A stretch of 15,200 nt of DNA from CAZFAT01 sp964517075 (lineage in GTDB: Bacteria > Acidobacteriota > Vicinamibacteria > Vicinamibacterales > SCN-69-37). The stretch covers positions 1 through 15,200 of the forward strand of contig CAZFAT010000194.1 in assembly GCA_964517075.1 (NCBI GenBank). The letters run 5' to 3'. Below are positions 1-6,618 of the stretch, piece after piece. Under the pieces are notes generated by a model that saw only the letters and a list, made by a program, of their open reading frames with translations, was not told the origin of the DNA and ran no database searches. How positions within the stretch are numbered: position 1 is the stretch's first letter; every line of letters starts with the position of its first letter. Position numbers and translations under genes: made by a program.

Positions 1-555
1 GCGCGCCGCGAGTTCCTTGCCGGTGCCGGTTTCGCCCGCCACCAGCACCGTGCTGGACGTCGCCGCGACCGTCTTCAGCAACTCGAAGAGCCGCTGCATC
101 ACGGGCGTGGTGCCGACGATGCCCTCGATGCGGAAGCGGTCGTGGAGCTGCGCGCGGAGGTAGGCGTTCTCGGCCTTCAGCCGGCGCTTCTCGATCGCGG
201 CGTCGAGTTCGTGCAGCAGCTCCTCGAACGGGAAGGGTTTGGTGATGAATCCTTCGGCGCCGAGGCGTGTGACCTCGACGGCCTCCCGCAGGGTGCCAAA
301 CCCGGTGATGACCAGCGCGATGATGTCCGGATAGCGGGTGAACGCCTCGTCCAGCACCTGGCGGCCGTCGACGCCTGGCAATCGCAGGTCGGTGATGAGG
401 ATATCGAAGGCAAAATCGCTGAGCCGGGCCAGCGCCTCTTCGCCGCTCCCGGCCTGTTCCACGCGGTAGCCCTGCTCGGCGAGACGTTCGGCCATGACTT
501 CGCGAAACGGCGCCTCGTCATCGACGAGGAGGAGGTGTCGGGGCGCCTCGGTCAT
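1..555 (-). CDS. NtrC-family sigma-54-dependent response regulator (C-terminus outside window)
   Basis: The reading frame is open from the ATG at 555 to the left edge (185 codons), so the protein is partial. Residues 7-120 form a receiver domain: acidic pair D12-D13, phosphoacceptor D56 in the motif ITDLRLPG, T84 and K106 in the motif TKPF. A short helical linker (about 118-137) leads to the start of an AAA+ sigma-54 activator domain, with Walker A GETGTGKE at 174-181. In this family, phosphorylation drives assembly of an ATPase ring that opens sigma-54 promoter complexes. The rest of the AAA+ domain and any Fis-type HTH lie outside. A sigma-54 promoter sits about 800 bases away, ahead of the sigma factor gene, and is a plausible target, though nothing here proves it. 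No Shine-Dalgarno is obvious before the ATG. Confidence 0.93.
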   Translation of the reverse strand, partial: MTEAPRHLLLVDDEAPFREVMAERLAEQGYRVEQAGSGEEALARLSDFAFDILITDLRLPGVDGRQVLDEAFTRYPDIIALVITGFGTLREAVEVTRLGAEGFITKPFPFEELLHELDAAIEKRRLKAENAYLRAQLHDRFRIEGIVGTTPVMQRLFELLKTVAATSSTVLVAGETGTGKELAAR

Positions 556-662
556 GTGGCGACGGCATTTTGACACGGTTTCGGCCGCGGCCGGTGCGCC
601 CTCGTTAAAGTCACATCCCACGGCCGCCGATAGTCCGGGGCGAGCTAGTCAACCGGAGCCGA
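556..662. promoter_or_regulatory. divergent intergenic region between response regulator and HTH gene
   Basis: This 107-base gap must hold the promoters of both divergent genes. On the plus strand TTAAAG (605-610) and GATAGT (629-634) are 18 bases apart, a weak sigma-70-like pair. On the minus strand CAAAAT (571 down to 566) is a weak -10 candidate. A 12-base GC-only palindrome lies at 582-593, probably a by-product of base composition. GGAG at 654-657 is the ribosome binding site that favours the ATG at 663 for the HTH gene. Confidence 0.35.
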
Positions 663-923
663 ATGGCCGCGCGCAGTGACACGGCCTCGGGTGGAGTGAT
701 GCAGGTGGACCGAAAGACGGTATCAATTCCTCGCGCGTGCGAACTGGTCGGCGTCAGCCGCCGAACCATCTACAACTGGATCGCGGGCGGCAAGGTGCAG
801 TACGTGCGGACCGCCGGCGGCTCAGTCCGGATCTTTGCCGACACCCTGTGGCGCGAGCCCAACGGCGCTCCCGATCGCGACCCCGAAGACCGGTGGCCCG
901 AGCGGCTCAGCCGTGGCGCCTGA
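663..923 (+). CDS. small excisionase/MerR-type helix-turn-helix protein
   Basis: An 86-residue protein with one recognisable domain at about residues 19-64. The N-terminal part, with CELVGVSRRTIYNWIAGG, is a winged-HTH of the kind found in excisionases, MerR proteins and HTH_17 domains. The following VRTAGGSVRIFADTLWR is the wing and the second helix that normally contacts DNA. A polar tail (65-86) follows. ATG 663 is chosen because GGAG ends five bases before it; ATG 699 is an alternative with its GGAG only two bases away. The next gene starts inside its last codons, so the two are probably translationally coupled. No integrase, phage gene or att-like repeat is near, so a regulatory role is more likely than excision. 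Its target is unknown. Confidence 0.78.
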   Translation: MAARSDTASGGVMQVDRKTVSIPRACELVGVSRRTIYNWIAGGKVQYVRTAGGSVRIFADTLWREPNGAPDRDPEDRWPERLSRGA

Positions 924-1152
924 GTCCGATCCGGGAGTGCGGGTCGAGCTGGACGCGGCGAACCCGGAGCTCGCCCGCGTCTTTCATCGGCTCAACAACC
1001 AGCTCGGCGTGATCCTCGCCAACGCCGAGCTGCTCGAGACGCGGCTGACCGACGACACCCAGCGCGCGCGAGCCAGCCAGGTGGTGAGCGGCGCGCTCAA
1101 CGCCATCTCAACCATCCAGGATCTCCGCCGGCTGATCGGCGTCCGCGCTTGA
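913..1152 (+). CDS. orphan histidine-kinase phosphoacceptor (DHp/HisKA-like) mini-protein
   Basis: The GTG at 913 overlaps the end of the HTH gene (stop 921-923) by 11 bases and gives a 79-residue protein. An upstream ATG at 835 is in frame but lies deep inside the HTH gene. Residues 18-45 contain FHRLNNQLGVILANAELLE, very like the H-box of histidine kinases (compare AHELNNPLATIL in the hybrid kinase of this window), with H25 as the would-be phosphorylated histidine. The second half (about 50-75) looks like the second helix of a DHp hairpin. There is no HATPase domain, so it cannot phosphorylate itself. It might be an HPt-like phosphocarrier, a dimerisation partner of a kinase, or the co-regulator of the HTH protein. 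A frameshift splitting a once-fused HTH-DHp protein is an alternative. Function is unproven. Confidence 0.68.
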   Translation: MAPESDPGVRVELDAANPELARVFHRLNNQLGVILANAELLETRLTDDTQRARASQVVSGALNAISTIQDLRRLIGVRA

Positions 1153-1350
1153 ACACATCCCTGTAATCAGCGACCCGTCACAATCACAATCTTGACGAGC
1201 CTGTCAGTTTTCTGACTCCACGCGTACGCGTCGATACGCGGTTTCCCAACGCTGCACTGTCTGGCCATCTGTCGTAAGTGACTATTTGTCAATCATTTAC
1301 ATGACAACGGCCCTCCGCGACCGTTATTCGTCCTTTGTTCGCTTGGTTCC
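1153..1350 (+). promoter_or_regulatory. upstream regulatory region of the sigma factor gene
   Basis: Noncoding and visibly more AT-rich than its surroundings. It holds a short inverted repeat GTCAG-TTTT-CTGAC (1203-1216) and a 12-base perfect palindrome (1220-1231), followed by a second TACGCG, all upstream of the sigma-54 promoter. No open frame in it looks coding, and no T-run terminator follows the DHp gene. Confidence 0.4.
1220..1240. promoter_or_regulatory. candidate enhancer (activator binding site) for the sigma-54 promoter
   Basis: ACGCGTACGCGT at 1220-1231 is a perfect palindrome. The hexamer TACGCG occurs at 1225-1230 and again at 1235-1240, exactly ten bases apart, which places both on the same face of the helix. 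The palindrome centre is about 150 bases upstream of the predicted start of transcription, in the usual range for sites bound by NtrC-type activators. Binding by any particular activator is inference. Confidence 0.35.
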
Positions 1351-1366
1351 TGGCACCGCTGTTGCG
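1351..1366 (+). promoter_or_regulatory. sigma-54 (-24/-12) promoter
   Basis: TGGCAC at 1351-1356 and TTGC at 1362-1365 match the sigma-54 consensus. The key GG (1352-1353) and GC (1364-1365) have the required ten bases between them. Transcription would start near 1377, about 30 bases before the preferred ATG of the sigma factor gene at 1408. Confidence 0.75.
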
Positions 1367-1397
1367 CTAGAGGTCGGTCCCGAATGGTCGGGGTCAC

Positions 1398-1402
1398 GGA
1401 GG
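1398..1402 (+). promoter_or_regulatory. ribosome binding site deciding the sigma factor start
   Basis: GGAGG ends five bases before ATG 1408. The earlier in-frame ATG at 1384 has no comparable site and would lie only about seven bases after the predicted sigma-54 transcription start. Confidence 0.7.
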
Positions 1403-1407
1403 ACGGA

Positions 1408-2241
1408 ATGCAGCGGGTGCCCTTGGTTGCGTCTCAACAGGAGCGGGTGGCAGCGGGGCTGCCATTCGTGGAGTCCCTTGCGCGACGCATGGCCTCGACC
1501 ATGCCGCACTCGATCGACCTGGGGGATCTCGTGCAGGACGGGGTGCTCGGCCTCATGGACGCGGCGGCGCGGTTCGACGAGGGGCGCGGCATCAAGTTCG
1601 AGACGTTTGCCGAACGTCGCGTGCGCGGATCGATGATTGACGCGCTCCGCCGCGACGCCTGGCCGCGCGGCGTGCGCCGCATCCGGCGCGAGCTCGAGAC
1701 CGCGCGCGAGGAGCTCCGGCGGGAGTTGGGCGCCGAGCCCACGCTCGCCGACCTGGCCCAGCGCGTGGGCGCCGATGAGTCGCGCCTCGAGCGCACCATC
1801 CTTCGCATCAGCACCATCGAATCCACGTCGCCCCTGGCGAATCTCGACGCAGTGGACGGCATGACCCTACCGGCCGTGCTCGTGCCGAGTGAACCACCCG
1901 CGCCCGACCGCCTCTTCGAACAGACCGAAACGCGCGATCGCGTCCGGTCGGCGCTGAGCCAGCTGCCGACCCGCGAACGACGGATCATGGCGCTGTATTA
2001 CTTCGGCGACGTCACGATGAAGCAGATTGGCGAGCAGATTGGCGTGAACGAGTCGCGTGTGTCGCAACTCCATGCCCGTGCGATCTTGCGCCTGCGGCGC
2101 CTGCTCACCGCGGCACAGCCGGTGGCGGCCCCGCGGCTCGTGGCCAAGGCCACGCGTCCGAGAATGGCGCGACCGGCGGCACGCAAGACGGCGCCGCGGC
2201 GGGTGCGACCGATGCACGACGCGCGACGCGCCGTGGCGTAA
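1408..2241 (+). CDS. fliA: FliA/WhiG-family RNA polymerase sigma factor with basic C-terminal tail
   Basis: A 277-residue sigma-70-family protein of the FliA (sigma-28) group. Region 2 spans about residues 17-90, including DLVQDGVLGLMDAAARFDEG and the FETFAERRVRGSMIDALR stretch typical of FliA. Region 3 is about 95-150. Region 4 is about 175-233, with LPTRERRIMALYYFGD and a helix-turn-helix ending NESRVSQLHARAILRLR. Such factors direct RNA polymerase to flagellar or other late genes. Residues 235-277 are an extra Ala/Arg/Lys/Pro-rich tail not expected in FliA, which usually ends soon after region 4. The gene is preceded by a sigma-54 promoter, implying a sigma-54 to sigma-28 cascade. No flagellar gene or FlgM-like anti-sigma factor lies in the window, so a non-flagellar regulon is possible. 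Nine bases separate its end from the convergent kinase. Confidence 0.9.
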   Translation: MQRVPLVASQQERVAAGLPFVESLARRMASTMPHSIDLGDLVQDGVLGLMDAAARFDEGRGIKFETFAERRVRGSMIDALRRDAWPRGVRRIRRELETAREELRRELGAEPTLADLAQRVGADESRLERTILRISTIESTSPLANLDAVDGMTLPAVLVPSEPPAPDRLFEQTETRDRVRSALSQLPTRERRIMALYYFGDVTMKQIGEQIGVNESRVSQLHARAILRLRRLLTAAQPVAAPRLVAKATRPRMARPAARKTAPRRVRPMHDARRAVA

Positions 2242-2250
2242 ACGGCGGCG

Positions 2251-3804
2251 TCAGCCCAGGGCTTCCCGGGCGGCGCGAACGAGATCGCGGAGGCGGAAGG
2301 GCTTCGGCACCCAGCGGCAGCCGCTTTCTACGAGAAACTGTTCCGCCTCCGTCCCCGCCACATCGCCGGTCACAAAAATCATGCGCCGCCTGATGTGCGG
2401 CATCGTGCCGGAGACCTCGCGGAAGAACGCGATGCCGTCCACGCGCGGCATCTTCAGGTCACAGATGATGACGTCATAGTGGTGCGCTCGGACTTTTTCG
2501 AGCGCCTGCGCGCCATCGGCGGCTCGATCCGTCGTGAACCCGTCGTCGCCCAGCGCCGCCGCCACGGCGTCGCCCAGCGCATCTTCGTCTTCGATCACGA
2601 GCACGCGCGTGCCCCGCGGCACCTCCGGCAGGACCTGCTGGGGAGGCGGGTCGGCGAGCCGCACCGTGGACCCGCTGACCGGCAACTCGAGCAGGAACGA
2701 GGCACCGCGTCCGGGCGTGGACTGGACGCTGATGCGACCGCCGTGCTCCTGCGCAATGGCGTAGGCGACGGTCAGCCCGAGGCCCGTGCCCTGCCCGACC
2801 GCCTTGGTCGTGAAGAACGGGTCGAAGATCTTGGGCTGCACCTCCTCGGGCACGCCGGGTCCGTTGTCGGTCACCTCGAGCATGACGGCGTCGCGGTCGA
2901 GATCCTGCCACGAGCGGAGGATCAGGGTCCCGCGGCCGTTGGCGCTGAGCATGGCCTGTTCGGCGTTGATGACCAGATTCAGCACGATCTGCTGGAGCTG
3001 ATGCGGGTCCGCGAACACGGCCGGGATCCCGGCCGCCAGCGCCTCGAGAATGACGACGTTGGCGATGCGCTGCTCGTAGGCGCGCAGCGCGAGCGTCTCA
3101 CGGACGACCTGGTTGATGTCCACCGTCGTCCGGGTGGTGTGGCGCTTCCGGACGAACGTCTGCAGGTTGCGGACGATGCGGGCGGCGCGTTCGGCGGCGT
3201 TGTGGATCGCGTCCAGGTCCCGCCGTGTCAGCTCATCCAGCCGGCGGCCGGCGAGCCGTTCCGCGCAGGCGAGGATGGTGGCGAGCGGGTTGTTCAGCTC
3301 GTGCGCCACGCCGGACATGGTCTGGCCGAGCGCCGCGAGTTTTTCCGCCTGTGACAGCTGGTGATAGAGGTCGCGCGCCTGGTCCTGCAGCTTCTTGCGC
3401 TCGGTGACGTCGCGCATGAGCGCCTCGACCCGAAGCGCGGAGGACGAGGCGAGCGGCTCGGCGCGCGCCGTCAGCTCCACCCACATGGCCGATCCGTCAA
3501 TGCGGCGCAGGCGGAGCAGATAGTCGTTGGCCACGCCGTCGCGGGCCAGCTGCTGGATCAGTTCGTGACGCGCCTGTTCGTCCACAAACCGTTCGGCATC
3601 CAGCGGCCGAACATCGGCCGCGGCGATCGTCGGCTCCCAGCCGAACATCAGGCGGAGATGCGGATTGGCGGCCAGCGTGGCGGAACCGTCGAGCCGCATG
3701 AGCCCGATGTACACCCCTTCGTGCAGCGTGTGGACGAGCTGCTCGAACGCGTCGGGCGACAGCCTCGCGCGTTTGTCCCGGCGATTGGACGTGCTGACAG
3801 CCAC
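2251..3804 (-). CDS. PAS hybrid histidine kinase with C-terminal receiver domain
   Basis: A 517-residue cytoplasmic sensor kinase, counted from the GTG at 3804. Domains in order: PAS (about 18-133, ending in the typical RDVTERKKLQ), HisKA (150-220) with H168 in AHELNNPLATIL, HATPase_c (258-376) with N280, DNGPG (313-317) and GQGTGLG (337-343), and a receiver (399-516) with D449 in CDLKMPRVDG, T479 and K501. No transmembrane segment is seen, so the signal is probably internal, sensed by the PAS domain. The attached receiver suggests a phosphorelay needing an HPt protein, or autoregulation. A longer GTG start at 3840 is possible, but the 12 added codons (AGT, CTA, ACA, GTA, AGA and so on) are unlike this GC-rich gene and leave only eight bases to the divergent nuclease gene. 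Confidence 0.93.
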   Translation of the reverse strand: MAVSTSNRRDKRARLSPDAFEQLVHTLHEGVYIGLMRLDGSATLAANPHLRLMFGWEPTIAAADVRPLDAERFVDEQARHELIQQLARDGVANDYLLRLRRIDGSAMWVELTARAEPLASSSALRVEALMRDVTERKKLQDQARDLYHQLSQAEKLAALGQTMSGVAHELNNPLATILACAERLAGRRLDELTRRDLDAIHNAAERAARIVRNLQTFVRKRHTTRTTVDINQVVRETLALRAYEQRIANVVILEALAAGIPAVFADPHQLQQIVLNLVINAEQAMLSANGRGTLILRSWQDLDRDAVMLEVTDNGPGVPEEVQPKIFDPFFTTKAVGQGTGLGLTVAYAIAQEHGGRISVQSTPGRGASFLLELPVSGSTVRLADPPPQQVLPEVPRGTRVLVIEDEDALGDAVAAALGDDGFTTDRAADGAQALEKVRAHHYDVIICDLKMPRVDGIAFFREVSGTMPHIRRRMIFVTGDVAGTEAEQFLVESGCRWVPKPFRLRDLVRAAREALG

Positions 3805-3848
3805 CGTCGAGCGAAATCTTACACCCGCTGTTAGACTCACCCTTCGTC
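3805..3848. promoter_or_regulatory. short divergent promoter region between kinase and nuclease
   Basis: Forty-four AT-richer bases between two divergent starts. On the plus strand TAGACT (3832-3837) sits 11 bases before ATG 3849. On the minus strand TGTAAGAT resembles an extended -10 and lies 11 bases before GTG 3804. Neither has a convincing -35, and neither gene has a clear Shine-Dalgarno. Confidence 0.3.
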
Positions 3849-4805
3849 ATGGCACGTCTCCCCCGTATTGCCGAGGTCGAGGCCGCGTCGGCCGGCACCG
3901 GCTTCTTTCTCTGTGCCCGCAAGGAGCGGCGCACCGGACGGGGCGGGCCGTATCTGGCTCTGCTGCTGCAGGACGCGTCGGGCGAGATCGACGCGAAGGT
4001 CTTTCAGGACGTCGAAATGGCCGAGGCGCAGTTCGAGGTCGGCGAGTTCGTGGCGGTGCAGGCCAAGGGCAACCTCTTCAACCGCCGGCTCGAGCTCATC
4101 GTCGATCGCATCCGGCGCGTGATCCCGGACGACGCCCGATTGGGTTTCCGCGAGGAAGAGTGCATTCCGTGCGCGCCACGGCCGATCGACGAGATGTGGG
4201 CGGAGCTCGAGATTCGGCTTGCGGGCGTGGCCGATCCCGACCTCAGGCGACTCCTGGCGTCAATCGTGGCGGCGCATGGCGAGCGGCTGCGGGTCTGGCC
4301 GGCGGCCCGGCAGATTCATCACGCCTATCGCAGTGGCCTGCTGGAGCACGTCCTCAAGATCATGGACATCGGCACCTATCTCGCCGACGCCTATGGGGCG
4401 CGACGCGACCTCGTTGTGGCCGGGGCCCTGCTGCACGACATCGGCAAGCTCGAGGAACTCGACTACCGAATTGCCATCGACTACTCGCTCGAGGGCAACC
4501 TGGTCGGCCACATCGCGCTCGGCGCGCGCATGGTGCGCGACGCGATTCGGCAGTTGCCGGCGTTTCCCGCCGAGCTGGCCACGGAACTCGAACACCTCGT
4601 GCTCTCGCATCACGGCGCAAAAGAGCGCGGGTCCCCGGTCGCCCCCATGACGGTCGAAGCGTTCATCCTCGCCGCGGCCGATGAAATCGACGCGCGGCTG
4701 CACCAGGTGCGCCGGCACGTGGCGGATGACACCAGCGACGGCCGGTTCACGACCTATCACCGTCATCTCGATCGGGTACTGCTGAAGCCGCCGACGAGCG
4801 ACTGA
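3849..4805 (+). CDS. YhaM-type 3'-5' exoribonuclease (OB-fold plus HD domain)
   Basis: The 318-residue length and layout match the YhaM/CBF1 family, which degrades RNA from the 3' end and can also act on single-stranded DNA. Residues about 14-92 are an OB-fold nucleic-acid-binding domain (FFLCARKERRTGRGGPYLAL, DASGEIDAKVF, then VGEFVAVQAKGNLFNRRLEL). Residues about 155-285 are an HD hydrolase domain: H167 in GLLEHVLK, the H196-D197 pair in LLHDIGK, H221 in LVGHIALG, H254-H255 in SHHG and D278 in AADEID. These would bind the catalytic metals. The C-terminus carries the TSDGRFTTYHRHLDR stretch seen in this family. It is monocistronic here, convergent with the FabZ-like gene four bases beyond its stop. 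Function is inferred from domain order and motifs. Confidence 0.88.
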   Translation: MARLPRIAEVEAASAGTGFFLCARKERRTGRGGPYLALLLQDASGEIDAKVFQDVEMAEAQFEVGEFVAVQAKGNLFNRRLELIVDRIRRVIPDDARLGFREEECIPCAPRPIDEMWAELEIRLAGVADPDLRRLLASIVAAHGERLRVWPAARQIHHAYRSGLLEHVLKIMDIGTYLADAYGARRDLVVAGALLHDIGKLEELDYRIAIDYSLEGNLVGHIALGARMVRDAIRQLPAFPAELATELEHLVLSHHGAKERGSPVAPMTVEAFILAAADEIDARLHQVRRHVADDTSDGRFTTYHRHLDRVLLKPPTSD

Positions 4806-4809
4806 CGGT

Positions 4810-5286
4810 TCAGGCGTTCGGCCCGCCACCGTCCGCGGTGCCGCTCTTCGGGCCCAGCGCAAACGTCATGGTCCCGTGGCAGACCACGCGGCCGTCCACG
4901 CGGGCGGCGCCGCTCAGCACGCCCATCCGGCTGCGCAGACGTTTCACGACGGCCTCGATCTCCACCGTGTCCCCCGGGTGGACCGCGCGGTGGTACCGCA
5001 CGCGCTCGATGCCCATGAAGAAGATCAACTTCTCACGGTTCTCCGGCTTGGCCAGGATCAGAATCGCGCCCACCTGGGCGATGGCCTCGGTGAGGATGGT
5101 CGGTGGCAACACCGGCAGCTCGTCGGCCCCGTGCCACAGATACCGTTCGTTCAGGGACACGTTCTTGATGCCCACGATGCGCCGGTCCGGCTCGAAATCG
5201 CGCACCCGGTCGACGAGCAGAAACGGGTAGCGATGCGGCAGGATGCGTTCGATCGCGGCGTAGTCGAGGGGCAGGGGCAGGCTCAT
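4810..5286 (-). CDS. FabZ-family hotdog protein with altered active-site loop
   Basis: A 158-residue hotdog protein aligning end to end with (3R)-hydroxyacyl-ACP dehydratase FabZ: ILPHRYPFLLVDRV (15-28), KNVSLNE (41-47), TEAIAQVG (66-73), FFMGIERVRYHRAVHPGD in the middle, and a last strand ending CHGTMTFA. FabZ dehydrates 3-hydroxyacyl-ACP in fatty acid elongation. The catalytic glutamate is kept as E67. The GHFPxxPxMPG loop carrying the catalytic histidine reads HGADELPVLPP here: aligned without gaps, the His position is G53 and a His sits one residue earlier (H52). Activity may therefore be changed or lost. No fab, lpxA or lpxD gene is nearby. It is convergent with the nuclease and divergent from the SpoIIE gene. 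ATG 5286 has no clear Shine-Dalgarno; TATACT lies 11 bases upstream. Confidence 0.85.
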   Translation of the reverse strand: MSLPLPLDYAAIERILPHRYPFLLVDRVRDFEPDRRIVGIKNVSLNERYLWHGADELPVLPPTILTEAIAQVGAILILAKPENREKLIFFMGIERVRYHRAVHPGDTVEIEAVVKRLRSRMGVLSGAARVDGRVVCHGTMTFALGPKSGTADGGGPNA

Positions 5287-5297
5287 CGGTCGCAGTC

Positions 5298-5305
5298 AGT
5301 ATAAT
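5298..5305. promoter_or_regulatory. overlapping divergent -10 boxes
   Basis: TATAAT (5300-5305, plus) is a perfect -10 hexamer 23 bases before ATG 5329 of the SpoIIE gene. TATACT (5303 down to 5298, minus) is a five-of-six match 11 bases before the FabZ-like ATG. Neither has a recognisable -35. The two share bases, so the two genes would compete for polymerase. Confidence 0.4.
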
Positions 5306-5328
5306 TGGAGATTCCCCGGCGCCTTCCC

Positions 5329-6618
5329 ATGGCCGATCCTGCACCCCCTGGTTCATCGCTCACCGTCCCGGCCAGCGACCGCGACATCCTCCTGACGCTG
5401 GCCGAGATCGGCCGCGACGTGACGGCCGTGCGCGAACTCGACGACCTGCTGGCGCATATCGCCAGTCTCGTCCGCCGGCTCGTCGACTACCGGACATTCG
5501 GCATCCTCCTGCTGAACGAGGGCACGCAGGAGCTCGAGATGAGAATTGCCGTCCAGTACGGCGAACGCGTCGCCCTGCCCAACGTCCGTCTCGGCGAGGG
5601 CCTGGTCGGCTACGCGGCACTGCACGGTCAGCCGGTGCTCGCGCCGGACGTCTCGAAGGATTCCCGCTACATCCGGGTGGTCGACGACGTCCGCTCCGAG
5701 CTGGTGGTCCCGATGCGGCTGAAGGACAAGTCCATCGGGGTCTTCGATCTGGAGAGTCCCGAGCTGGACGCCTTCACCCCGCGCGACGTGGAGATTCTCT
5801 CGCTGCTGGCCAACCAGGCCGCCGTGGCCATCGAGAACGCGCGGCTCTACGAAGAGCTGTCCGCGTACGAAGCCCGCATCGAAAAGGAGCTGCGCTTCGC
5901 GAAGCGGGTCCAGGCGGCGCTGCTGCCCACCCAGCCCCCCAAGCGGGTGAAGGGCGTGGACGTCGCGGCCTCGTTCGCCGCCGCCCGCGAGCTGGGCGGG
6001 GACTTCCACGACTTTCTGCTGCCCGAGTCCCGGGCCCTCATCGTGGCCGTCGGCGATGTCTCCGGCAAGGGCGTACCGGCGGCGCTCTACAGCGCGTTCG
6101 CCGGCGAGCTCGTGCGCGGCCGCACGGTGCGCCGCCGGCACCTGTACGAACGTTCCCCCGCGAACGTCCTCACCTCGATCAACACCATTTTGCGGGAGCG
6201 GCAGATCGAGGAGTACTACTGCACGCTCTGCTATGTCGTCTTCGATCTCAAACAACGGACGGTGACGCTGGCCAACTCGGGCCTGCCGTATCCCGTGCTG
6301 TGCACCCCGTCGGAATGCCGCCAGATCGAGTTGCCCGGCGTACCGCTCGGGTCGTTCTTCGGGGTCAACTACGACGAAGTGACGCTGCCGGTCAGCTCCG
6401 GCGACGTTCTCGTGCTGTGCACCGACGGCGTGTCCGAGGCGATGAACAGCCAGGGCGAGGAGTTCGGCGCGGCCAGGCTCATGGAAGTGATTCACGCGAC
6501 GCGCGATCAATCAGCGGCAGACATGGTGGCCGCGATCTCACGCGCCGTCGAAACGCATCGCGCGGGCTTTCCGCCCAACGATGACATGACGATTGTCGTA
6601 GTCCGGGTGACGGCCTGA
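5329..6618 (+). CDS. GAF-SpoIIE (RsbU-type) PP2C serine phosphatase
   Basis: A 429-residue protein from ATG 5329. A TTG at 5305 in the same frame would overlap the TATAAT box and is less likely. Residues about 17-175 form a GAF sensor domain (LLLNEGTQELEMRIAVQYGE, LGEGLVGYAALHGQPV, ending NQAAVAIENARLYEEL), joined by a coiled linker (175-195) to a SpoIIE-type PP2C domain (about 208-429). Metal-binding aspartates are visible in GGDF (D225), VGDVSGKGVPAAL (D243), LCTDGVSE (D366) and PPNDDMT (D418/D419). The family dephosphorylates anti-anti-sigma (STAS) proteins in partner-switching pathways. No STAS protein or RsbW-like kinase is in the window, so its partner is elsewhere. No transmembrane segment is present, so it is cytoplasmic. 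Confidence 0.93.
   Translation: MADPAPPGSSLTVPASDRDILLTLAEIGRDVTAVRELDDLLAHIASLVRRLVDYRTFGILLLNEGTQELEMRIAVQYGERVALPNVRLGEGLVGYAALHGQPVLAPDVSKDSRYIRVVDDVRSELVVPMRLKDKSIGVFDLESPELDAFTPRDVEILSLLANQAAVAIENARLYEELSAYEARIEKELRFAKRVQAALLPTQPPKRVKGVDVAASFAAARELGGDFHDFLLPESRALIVAVGDVSGKGVPAALYSAFAGELVRGRTVRRRHLYERSPANVLTSINTILRERQIEEYYCTLCYVVFDLKQRTVTLANSGLPYPVLCTPSECRQIELPGVPLGSFFGVNYDEVTLPVSSGDVLVLCTDGVSEAMNSQGEEFGAARLMEVIHATRDQSAADMVAAISRAVETHRAGFPPNDDMTIVVVRVTA

Noticed and set aside
582..593. CGGCCGCGGCCG palindrome as an operator
   Set aside because: GC-only palindromes arise easily at this base composition, and no second copy or spacing logic supports it.
663..923. Excisionase-like HTH as a mark of a prophage or integrative element
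   Set aside because: No integrase, att repeats, tRNA or phage genes are nearby, and such HTH domains are common in chromosomal regulators.
1203..1216. GTCAG-TTTT-CTGAC hairpin as a terminator for the DHp gene
   Set aside because: The stem is only five base pairs and no T-run follows; at most it is an operator-like repeat.
2395..3354. 319-codon plus-strand frame opposite the hybrid kinase
   Set aside because: Antisense shadow of HisKA, HATPase and receiver motifs; no domain of its own.
5353..6510. 385-codon minus-strand frame opposite the GAF-SpoIIE gene
   Set aside because: Same composition artefact; the plus strand encodes all metal-binding motifs of the phosphatase.
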